NCBI GenBank assembly: GCA_027491115.1
Contig: JAIXWV010000045.1
Span: forward strand, 1-50,774
DNA length: 50,774 nucleotides
DNA from: Pseudomonadota bacterium
GTDB lineage: Bacteria > Bdellovibrionota > UBA1018 > CAIMNF01
Direction of reading: 5' to 3'
In this document: piece after piece, positions 44,692 through 50,774 of the stretch
How the letters are laid out: every line of letters starts with the position of its first letter
How positions within the stretch are numbered: the first letter of the stretch is position 1
The notes under the pieces: generated by a model
The model's database searches: none
Told to the model about the DNA's origin: nothing
Seen by the model: only the letters and a program-made list of their open reading frames with translations
Position numbers and translations under genes: made by a program

Positions 44692-45887
44692 CCCCGTCCT
44701 TGATCCATGGTGTGATAAATCTTGAGTTGGTTTCCGAAGATCTTCGTGAAGCCTCTCACATCCTGGCCCGACCATCCCGTGTTCATCTCGCCATATTGGC
44801 CGAGTTTGCTCTTCATGAGGTCGAACTCAGATTCGATCCCTGCAAGCGCGAATCGGAACGGTAGCAGTTCGACCGTCACAGTCCCGGACACGCGCTCTTG
44901 GGAATGGGTGAAGAAGGATTCGATGTCCCGCATGACCGGATCCAACACCTGGCCTTCATGCAAGTGATTGCCGTAGAATTGGGCCAATTGCTCTTTGAGA
45001 TTTTGTTGCCACTTGGTGAGGACATGCTTCTCGAGCAAGTGGTGGGACTTCAGGATGATCAACGGTGCGGCCGCTTCGAATCCGACCCGGCCCTTGATGC
45101 CGATGATGGTGTCTCCGACGTGGATGTCGCGACCGATACCGTAAGGTGCGGCCATTGCCGAAAGCGCCTGGATGGCTTCGATCGGATGGGCGTACTCTTT
45201 ACCGTTCAGCGAAACGAGTTCGCCTTTGCGGAATCCGAGTTTCACGGATTCGCTTCCGGTACGGGTGGCGGGGGTTGGCCAAGCTTCTTCGGGGAGCGTT
45301 CCGAGCGAGTTCAGGGTTTCACGCCCCCCCACACTCGTTCCCCAAAGCCCCTTGTTGATGGAGTAGGCCGCTTTCTTGAAATCCATCTCCACGCCGTGCT
45401 TCTGGAGATAGGCGATTTCCTCTTCGCGTGAAAGACGGAGATCACGGATCGGGGTGATGATCTCGGCATCCGGAAGAAGGGTGTTGAAAATCAGGTCAAA
45501 ACGGACCTGGTCGTTCCCGGCTCCGGTGCTTCCGTGGGCGACCGCCGAGACTCCTTCGGCACGCGCAACCCGCGCGATCTCGAGGGCCTGGACCAGGCGC
45601 TCGGCACTGACGCTCAGCGGGTAGGTGTTGTTTTTGAGGACGTTTCCGTAGACCAGGTACTTGATGATCCGGTCGTAATAGGTTTTGGCCGCGAGGACGG
45701 TCGTGTGCTTGGCCACACCGAGCTTGTACGCGTGCTCTTCGATCCGCTTGCGCTCGGCATCCGAAAACCCACCGGTATCGACCAGGACGCTGTGGACCTC
45801 CATGCCTTTGTCGAGAGTGAGGTGTTTCACACAAAAAGAGGTGTCGAGACCTCCGCTGAATCCGAGAATGACTTTAGGCTTGCTCAT
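44679..45887 (-). CDS. argG: argininosuccinate synthase
   Basis: The ATG at 45887 (MSKPKVILGFSGGLDTS) gives 402 residues, the usual length. The ATP PP-motif SGGLDTS is at 11-17 and the substrate motif HGSTGAGNDQVRF lies near 118. It condenses citrulline with aspartate using ATP. The start overlaps the GNAT stop by 4 bases (ATGA). Placing argG near the front of the operon, before argC-argD-argF'-argB, follows the order remembered from Bacteroidota clusters. Confidence 0.95.
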   Translation of the reverse strand: MSKPKVILGFSGGLDTSFCVKHLTLDKGMEVHSVLVDTGGFSDAERKRIEEHAYKLGVAKHTTVLAAKTYYDRIIKYLVYGNVLKNNTYPLSVSAERLVQALEIARVARAEGVSAVAHGSTGAGNDQVRFDLIFNTLLPDAEIITPIRDLRLSREEEIAYLQKHGVEMDFKKAAYSINKGLWGTSVGGRETLNSLGTLPEEAWPTPATRTGSESVKLGFRKGELVSLNGKEYAHPIEAIQALSAMAAPYGIGRDIHVGDTIIGIKGRVGFEAAAPLIILKSHHLLEKHVLTKWQQNLKEQLAQFYGNHLHEGQVLDPVMRDIESFFTHSQERVSGTVTVELLPFRFALAGIESEFDLMKSKLGQYGEMNTGWSGQDVRGFTKIFGNQLKIYHTMDQGRGWNP

Positions 45888-46486
45888 TTGGGTTCGTTCT
45901 CCTGGGAATTTTTGGCGGGACGTGTCGGATCGAACAACATGGCCGTGCACAGACAGTTCTTCCTGCCCTTGCTGGTGAGGATCTCGAAATTGACGCAGGA
46001 CCTGCATCCGGCCCAGAACTCCTCATCGTCGGTGAGTTCGCTGTAGGTGACCGGCACGTAGCCGAGTTCGCTGTTCATCTTCATCACGGCGAGGCCTGTG
46101 GTCAGGCCGAAGATTTTTGCATTCGGGAATTTGGTCCGTGAAAGATTGAAGATCCTGCGCTTGATCTGTGTGGCGACGCCACTCTTGCGGAAGGCCGGAG
46201 CGACAATGAGTCCCGAGTTTGCCACGAACTGTTCGTGTCCCCACGCTTCGATGTAACAGAAGCCGACCCACTCGCCTTGATCGGTCACAGCGATCACAGC
46301 CTTGCCTTCCCGCATCTTGAGCGCGACGTAGTCCGGGCTTCGTTTGGCAATACCAGTTCCACGCGCACGCGCAGAAGACTCCATCTCATCGGTGATGATC
46401 TTGGCGTAGTGGATGTCGTCTGAATTGGCCTCACGGACCATCACAGTGATGCCGGTGTCCGGAAGGACGATTTTTTGGTCAGTCAT
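45884..46486 (-). CDS. GNAT acetyltransferase, candidate N-acylglutamate synthase
   Basis: The 200-residue protein has a GNAT fold with an acyl-CoA loop near VAPAFRKSGVATQIK. A highly distinctive C-terminal half contains FGLTTGLAVMKMNSELGY, ELTDDEEFWAGC and two Cys pairs (GCRSC, CLC). This type is remembered as the gene next to argG in Bacteroidota arginine clusters. The operon contains no argA or argJ, so this protein is the best candidate for making N-acetyl- or N-succinylglutamate from glutamate and acyl-CoA. That assignment is from context, not from a measured activity. It is the first gene of the operon. The Cys pairs could bind metal or form a redox switch. Confidence 0.85.
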   Translation of the reverse strand: MTDQKIVLPDTGITVMVREANSDDIHYAKIITDEMESSARARGTGIAKRSPDYVALKMREGKAVIAVTDQGEWVGFCYIEAWGHEQFVANSGLIVAPAFRKSGVATQIKRRIFNLSRTKFPNAKIFGLTTGLAVMKMNSELGYVPVTYSELTDDEEFWAGCRSCVNFEILTSKGRKNCLCTAMLFDPTRPAKNSQENEPK

Positions 46487-46542
46487 AGGCGGTGCGGATC
46501 CCGGGAGCTCCCAACAGCGGGTGGTTCAAAGTCGATTCGGTT

Positions 46543-46601
46543 CTTTTAATGGAATCCCATGTCGAAATCAAGGAAAGCATGGGCATTCATTGAAATTTTC
46601 A
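46543..46601 (-). promoter_or_regulatory. candidate promoter and palindrome of the arginine operon
   Basis: On the minus strand TTGATT (46566-46571) and TAAAAG (46543-46548) are 17 bases apart. A perfect inverted repeat, TGAAA-T-TTTCA, lies at 46591-46601, about 20 bases upstream of the -35 box, and could be an operator. It only loosely recalls the ArgR box (TGAAT/ATTCA). A 10-base palindrome, GGGAGCTCCC, sits at 46503-46512 in the leader. The intergenic region also serves the divergent phospholipase D gene. Confidence 0.4.
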
Positions 46602-46655
46602 GGACGGTGACCCCGGCATTCCGTCGGGCCTCAGAATGTGAGAAGGTGGGGTGGA

Positions 46656-47708
46656 ATGAGCCGGGAATCCTGGAACGAGGAAAGCCTGTTTTTCGACAAT
46701 GAGACCTATTTCAGGGCCCTCTTCGACGGGCTCGCTTCAGCCACGCGGACCATCGAGATGGAGACTTACATTTTCGAGCCGGATCCGACCGGCCTCCGGG
46801 TTCTGGATGCTCTCCGCGCGGCCGCCCGACGAGGCGTGAGGGTCAGGTTGGTGGTGGACGGAGTCGGTTCCTGGTTTTGGATCGGTATTCTTCGCGATGC
46901 TCTCCGGGATTCCGGGGTCGAGTTCAAAGTGTATCACCCGGTTTCGCTGTTTCGTCTTGCTTTCGTGAGGTTGAACCGTCGGTTGCATCGGAAGGTCTGT
47001 ATCCTGGATGGGAAAACCGCCTTTTTGGGAAGCTTCAATATCACCCACCGGCATCACCGCGATACCGGGGTGCAGCTGAGCGGGCTCGGGATTCGTGAGC
47101 TAGAAGAAGCCTTTCGGATCCTGTGGGAGGGGCATTTCCCGAATCGGAGACTGCCACTTCGGGAACCCTCGCGGATCCGTCTCAACCTGACTCGACGCCT
47201 CAGGATCCGGTGGAATCGCGAGTTGGTCCGGAAGATTCATGAGTCGAAGCAACGGGTTTGGATCACCAACGCCTATTTCGTTCCACCGTGGTTTCTGTTG
47301 CGAGCCCTGTGTTCGGCCGGGCTCCGCGGAGTGGATGTGAGGCTTTTGCTCCCGGCTGAGCCGGATTACCGTTTCATGAAGTGGATTTCGGAGGCCTATT
47401 ACCGTTACCTGCTTTTGAGCGGGGTCAGGGTCTACGAATACCGAACCCGATTCCTCCACGCCAAATCGATGCTGGTGGATCAGGGGTATGCGATCGTCGG
47501 GTCGACCAATCTCAACCATCGAAGTCTGATGCATGATCTCGAGGTCGATGCGGAAATGGAACATCCCTCCTCCTTCCGGGTCTTGGAAGACCAGTTTCAG
47601 GCCGACTTGAAGGATTCGATCGAGATCCGGGAATTCGACCCCGGGAAGGGGGGATGGGGAATGCGGTTCTTGCGGTGGCTCGTCATCCGCTTGAGGTATT
47701 GGGCGTGA
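46656..47708 (+). CDS. phospholipase D-family protein, ClsB-type cardiolipin synthase
   Basis: The ATG at 46656 follows AGAAGGTGGGG and gives 350 residues. Two HKD motifs are complete: HRKVCILDG (His111, Lys113, Asp118) and HAKSMLVDQ (His268, Lys270, Asp275), each followed by GS(F/T)N. No N-terminal membrane helices are present, as in E. coli ClsB rather than ClsA. ClsB-type enzymes join phosphatidylglycerol (or use phosphatidylethanolamine) to make cardiolipin. The next gene encodes a YbhP-like EEP protein, the same pairing as clsB-ybhP in E. coli, supporting the call. The genes overlap as GTGA. Confidence 0.88.
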   Translation: MSRESWNEESLFFDNETYFRALFDGLASATRTIEMETYIFEPDPTGLRVLDALRAAARRGVRVRLVVDGVGSWFWIGILRDALRDSGVEFKVYHPVSLFRLAFVRLNRRLHRKVCILDGKTAFLGSFNITHRHHRDTGVQLSGLGIRELEEAFRILWEGHFPNRRLPLREPSRIRLNLTRRLRIRWNRELVRKIHESKQRVWITNAYFVPPWFLLRALCSAGLRGVDVRLLLPAEPDYRFMKWISEAYYRYLLLSGVRVYEYRTRFLHAKSMLVDQGYAIVGSTNLNHRSLMHDLEVDAEMEHPSSFRVLEDQFQADLKDSIEIREFDPGKGGWGMRFLRWLVIRLRYWA

Positions 47709-48439
47709 GGATCAAGGTCGTTACCTTCAACATTCACAAGGGTTTTTCCTGGTTCAACCAAAAGGTCACTCTCGAGGAGATGAAAACCCACTTGCAGGCA
47801 TTGGGGGCTGACATGGTCTGCCTACAAGAAGTGCTCGGCTGGCATGAGCTCTTCGCTCCCCGGCCACAGTTCGAAATCCTGGCGGACCGGGTCTGGAGTC
47901 ATTACGCCTACGGTAAGAACGCGGTGTATTCCAAGGGGCATCACGGGAACGCCATTCTGAGTCGTTTTCCCTTCGAGTCTTATGAGAATCTGGATCTGTC
48001 CAATCACCGCTTCGAGCGGCGTGGACTCCTGCATGGAGTCGTGTCGTGTCCGGAATGGAGCGGAAAGAAAGTACACATCATGACCGCGCACCTCGATTTG
48101 CTTTCTTGGGGCAGGGAGCGCCAGTTGAACAAACTCTGCGAGGCCATCCGTGCCCGGGTTCCAGAGGGGGAACCGTTGATTCTGGCCGGTGATTTCAATG
48201 ATTGGGCGGAAGAGCTCGGGTCTGGATTGAGCGAGCGAGCGGGGCTCCGGGAGGTGTTTCTCGACCGGACCGGAGAACATGCCCGGACGTTTCCGGCGGT
48301 TTGGCCTTATTTGAAGCTCGACCGGATCTACGTGAGGGGATTCCGGGTGGTCGAAGTGGAGACCCTGTCCGGCTTGCCCTGGTCCCGCCTGTCGGACCAT
48401 CTGGCTTTGGCTGCTGTGCTCGAGGAGGAGGCGCCATGA
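47705..48439 (+). CDS. YbhP-like endonuclease/exonuclease/phosphatase-family protein
   Basis: The GTG at 47705 overlaps the stop of the preceding gene (GTGA) and gives 244 residues beginning VRIKVVTFNIHKG. EEP-superfamily catalytic motifs are present: TFNIHKG, CLQEV (metal-binding Glu), GNAILSRFP, GDFNDW (catalytic Asp/Asn) and LSDHLAL (final Asp-His pair). The superfamily includes DNases and inositol or sphingolipid phosphodiesterases. Neighbourhood with a ClsB-type enzyme suggests phospholipid metabolism, but the substrate is unknown. The ATG at 48436 of the next gene overlaps the stop. Confidence 0.88.
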   Translation: MRIKVVTFNIHKGFSWFNQKVTLEEMKTHLQALGADMVCLQEVLGWHELFAPRPQFEILADRVWSHYAYGKNAVYSKGHHGNAILSRFPFESYENLDLSNHRFERRGLLHGVVSCPEWSGKKVHIMTAHLDLLSWGRERQLNKLCEAIRARVPEGEPLILAGDFNDWAEELGSGLSERAGLREVFLDRTGEHARTFPAVWPYLKLDRIYVRGFRVVEVETLSGLPWSRLSDHLALAAVLEEEAP

Positions 48440-49065
48440 AATCACCCATCCACTGGGGAAACCGCAAGGATCCCCTCGGAGGCTTTCCAAAGGAGTCATG
48501 GGAAACGACACGTCCCCGTTGGAGACAGGTCCATGGCGTTGCGATCGCAGAGGTGACCGGACCGGGCCAAGAATGCGGTGAGGTCGATGGTCTGTGGACC
48601 CGCCAGCCCGGTGTTCCGTTGGGCGTGGTGACGGCCGATTGCGTACCGATCCTGATGGAGCACGTCGCGGGATTGGCCCGGGCTGCCTTGCATGCCGGCT
48701 GGAGGGGGGTGTTTGCCCGAATCCCGGAGGCGCTGTTCAAGGCACTCCCTCCCGAATTGGCACACCCGGGCGACTGGCGAGTGGCGCTGGGCCCCTCCAT
48801 TCGGGCCTGCTGTTATGAGGTGGGCTCTGATTTGATCGAGTCTTTTGGTCGGGAATTTGAGAACCTCTCCCGACACCATTTCGAGCCCGCGACCCGCCGG
48901 CTCGACTTGATCGCGGTGTTGAACCATCAGTTCGAGTCTTTGGGGTGCCCCCGTCCTGAGGTCCATCCTGCATGTACCTTCTGTTCCGAGGTCTCGGGTG
49001 AGGGGCTCTTTCAGAGTTATCGACGGGGGGACCGTCACTCCCGCCAGCTGTCGATCATCGTTTGA
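48436..49065 (+). CDS. pgeF: PgeF/YfiH multi-copper-like family protein
   Basis: The ATG at 48436 follows AGGAGGAGG and overlaps the previous stop (ATGA), giving 209 residues, slightly short for the family (about 240). Conserved motifs are VHGVAIAEV, VVTADCVPIL, HAGWRG, GPSIRACCYEVG and CTFCSE near the end. His, Cys and His of these motifs form the metal site. The family is annotated polyphenol oxidase or laccase, but members act as purine nucleoside phosphorylases/adenosine deaminases, and E. coli PgeF corrects mis-incorporated L-Ser in peptidoglycan precursors. The exact role here is not resolved. It is the third gene of a coupled set. Confidence 0.88.
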   Translation: MKSPIHWGNRKDPLGGFPKESWETTRPRWRQVHGVAIAEVTGPGQECGEVDGLWTRQPGVPLGVVTADCVPILMEHVAGLARAALHAGWRGVFARIPEALFKALPPELAHPGDWRVALGPSIRACCYEVGSDLIESFGREFENLSRHHFEPATRRLDLIAVLNHQFESLGCPRPEVHPACTFCSEVSGEGLFQSYRRGDRHSRQLSIIV

Positions 49066-49114
49066 CTCGATTCGTCACCCTTCATCGATGCTACCATTTG
49101 GGAAGGAGCTCCTC

Positions 49115-50774
49115 ATGGACCAAGTCAAAGCCGATCAAGTCAAAGCCGATCAATTCAACACCCGTAACGACATTCCTGAAGCCTACCGGTGGAACCTGTC
49201 CCTGGTTTATCCCTCGCTCGAGTCCTGGGAAGCGGACTTCGCAAAAGTGGACGCACACATCAGAAGGGTGGAGGAATACAAAGGAAAGCTCGGTTCCGGC
49301 GCGCTCACACTGAAAGAGGCTTTTGAAGCCCAGGTCAATCTCGACCTCCTGATCGAGAAACTTTATTCCTTCGCCCACCACAGTTCCGACGAGGACACGC
49401 GTGATTCTGCCAAACTCGGTCGCGTGGACCGCATCCGTGGAGAGGCCACTCAAGCCGGTGCGAGGTTGTCCTGGTTCGAGCCGGAACTCCTCGAAATTCC
49501 GGTCGAACAATTGAACGCTCTCAGTCGGGATCCTTTGCTCCGGGACTTTTCCCGGAAACTCGAACTCCTGATCCGCTCGAAGCCCCATCAGCGGAGCGCC
49601 GAAGTGGAAGAGATCCTGGCGCTGGCCTCCGAGCCGATGGAAGGATCCTACAAAGCCTTCAGTCTTCTCGAGAACGCAGACATGAAATTCCCCGATGCGA
49701 TCGATGCGCAGGGGAAGAGCCGGGAATTGAACCATGCCACCTACGGGGCATACCTCGAATCGGAGGACCGCGACCTCCGGCGGAGCGCTTTCGGGAATTA
49801 CATCGGTGAATTCTCGAAGTACCAGAACACCTTCGCTGCGACCCTCGATTCCCACGTCAAGAAGCAGGTTTTTTATTCACGTGCTCGTCGCTTTAACAGC
49901 GCCATCGAAGCGAGTCTGTTCTCCGATGCGGTTCCGCTTTCTGTTTACAACGGGCTCATCGAAACGGTGAACCGCTTCCTGCCGCTCTTGCACCGCTGGG
50001 TGGGGCTCAAGAAGCGGGTTCTCGGCCTGAGCGAGATGGAGATCTTCGATCAGTTCGTACCGATGGTGAAGCCAGCCCGGACCGAGCTGCCCTACGAGGA
50101 AGGCTGCCGCCTGGTCCGCGAAGCGGTCCGCCCGCTGGGTGGGGAGTACTGCTCCGCACTTGAGAATGCGTTTTCAGAACGCTGGATCGACGTGTTCTAC
50201 ACTCCTGGCAAGAGGAGCGGCGCTTATTCGGGTGGAATGTACCTGACGAAGCCTTACATCCTTTTGAATCACAAGCACAACCTCGGAAGCACCTTCACTT
50301 TGGCGCACGAGCTCGGGCACTCACTGCACACGCATTTCTCGAACGCCAACCAGCACTATACGACTGCGAATTATCCGATCTTCCTGGCGGAGGTCGCTTC
50401 GACCACCAATGAAATGCTCCTGCATTTCCATCTATACGAGAACGCCGAATCGAAGGAGATGAAGCTTTACCTTCTCGACCACCTCTTCACCCAGTTCCGG
50501 AGCACGCTCTACAGGCAGGTCCAGTTCGCGGAATTCGAGCGGGACATCCATGCCATGGTTGAACGGGGTGAGCCATTGACCGCGGAGTCTTTGTCGAACC
50601 ATTTCGAGTCCCTGAACTCGCGCTATTACGGACCGGAAATGAAGAAACACCCGGACATCCGGTTCGAATGGTCGCGGATCCCGCACTTTTACTACAACTT
50701 CTACGTGTACAAGTACTCGACCAGCTTCGCAGCGGCCCAGTATTTTGCAAAAGGGATTTACGAAGGCGATACGA
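49115..50774 (+). CDS. pepF: oligoendopeptidase F (M3B), 3' end beyond window
   Basis: The ATG at 49115 follows GGAAGGAG. The frame stays open for 553 codons to the window edge, so the C-terminus is missing (family length is about 600). Characteristic segments are KRSGAYSGGMY, PYILLNHKHN and the zinc motif HELGHS near residue 398, with the downstream EVASTTNE Glu ligand about 25 residues later. PepF cleaves short peptides in the cytoplasm. An exact 15-base duplication at 49121-49150 codes QVKAD twice just after the start Met. The pgeF stop lies 49 bases upstream. Confidence 0.95.
   Translation, partial: MDQVKADQVKADQFNTRNDIPEAYRWNLSLVYPSLESWEADFAKVDAHIRRVEEYKGKLGSGALTLKEAFEAQVNLDLLIEKLYSFAHHSSDEDTRDSAKLGRVDRIRGEATQAGARLSWFEPELLEIPVEQLNALSRDPLLRDFSRKLELLIRSKPHQRSAEVEEILALASEPMEGSYKAFSLLENADMKFPDAIDAQGKSRELNHATYGAYLESEDRDLRRSAFGNYIGEFSKYQNTFAATLDSHVKKQVFYSRARRFNSAIEASLFSDAVPLSVYNGLIETVNRFLPLLHRWVGLKKRVLGLSEMEIFDQFVPMVKPARTELPYEEGCRLVREAVRPLGGEYCSALENAFSERWIDVFYTPGKRSGAYSGGMYLTKPYILLNHKHNLGSTFTLAHELGHSLHTHFSNANQHYTTANYPIFLAEVASTTNEMLLHFHLYENAESKEMKLYLLDHLFTQFRSTLYRQVQFAEFERDIHAMVERGEPLTAESLSNHFESLNSRYYGPEMKKHPDIRFEWSRIPHFYYNFYVYKYSTSFAAAQYFAKGIYEGDT
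49121..49150 (+). repeat. 15-base tandem duplication at the pepF start
   Basis: Two exact copies of a 15-base unit (coding QVKAD) at 49121-49135 and 49136-49150, in frame with pepF. It adds five residues to a variable N-terminus. Confidence 0.9.

Overview
The window looks like chromosomal DNA of a Gram-negative, probably flagellated bacterium. Several proteins carry lipobox or Sec signal peptides, there is a C-terminal beta-barrel candidate, a LysM lipoprotein, and a MotA/MotB stator pair. The mix of giant repeat-bearing lipoproteins, MotAB, a hemW-grpE-dnaK-dnaJ cluster and a Bacteroidota-like arginine operon suggests a member of the Bdellovibrionota or another deltaproteobacterial-grade lineage. 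That placement is inference: no rRNA or other decisive marker is present. Genes are densely packed, no gene-free stretch exceeds about 300 bases, and no transposase, integrase, CRISPR array or phage gene was seen.

Layout. (1) 127-16283, minus: three giant lipoproteins in apparent operon order. The first combines Fn3/Ig-like modules with a Cys/Trp-rich propeller, the second carries 14 FG-GAP/VCBS-like blades, and the third has 8 two-Cys modules plus 12 Fn3 domains. (2) 16450-20998, plus: a divergent envelope module of a coiled-coil protein, a twin-LysM lipoprotein, an exported barrel-like protein and a second coiled-coil protein. It converges on motA-motB (minus). (3) 22601-23629: a membrane-anchored HEAT-like repeat protein. 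(4) 23622-28559, minus: hemW-grpE-dnaK-dnaJ, with a strong stem-loop between dnaK and dnaJ. (5) 28640-31136: a promoter, a 5'UTR hairpin and a secreted Cys-rich protein with a remarkable Gly/Met repeat region. (6) 31135-33130: rpsA (ribosomal protein S1), between clear terminators. (7) 33202-38367: an unknown exported protein, a CLC chloride channel/transporter, an MFS transporter, tRNA-Ile2(CAU), a fatty-acid-hydroxylase-like membrane protein and a secreted Cys-rich protein with Pro/Thr linkers.

(8) 38426-46486, minus: an eight-gene arginine operon, GNAT-argG-argC-argD-argF'-argB-argE-argH, with most junctions overlapping. The carbamoyltransferase belongs to the N-acylornithine type (acetyl- or succinylornithine), so this organism probably makes arginine through N-acylcitrulline. 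The key specificity position holds Val instead of the Glu of acetyl- or the Pro of succinyl-specific enzymes. The operon's first gene, a GNAT protein, is the obvious candidate for the acylglutamate synthase. (9) 46656-50774, plus: a ClsB-like phospholipase D protein, a YbhP-like EEP-family protein and a PgeF/YfiH-family protein, translationally coupled, followed by oligoendopeptidase F, which runs off the window end.

The most interesting items are the acylcitrulline-type arginine operon with its unusual residue, the Gly/Met-repeat secreted protein, the Trp/Cys propeller repeats of the 1959-residue lipoprotein, and the coiled-coil/LysM/barrel envelope module next to the stator genes.
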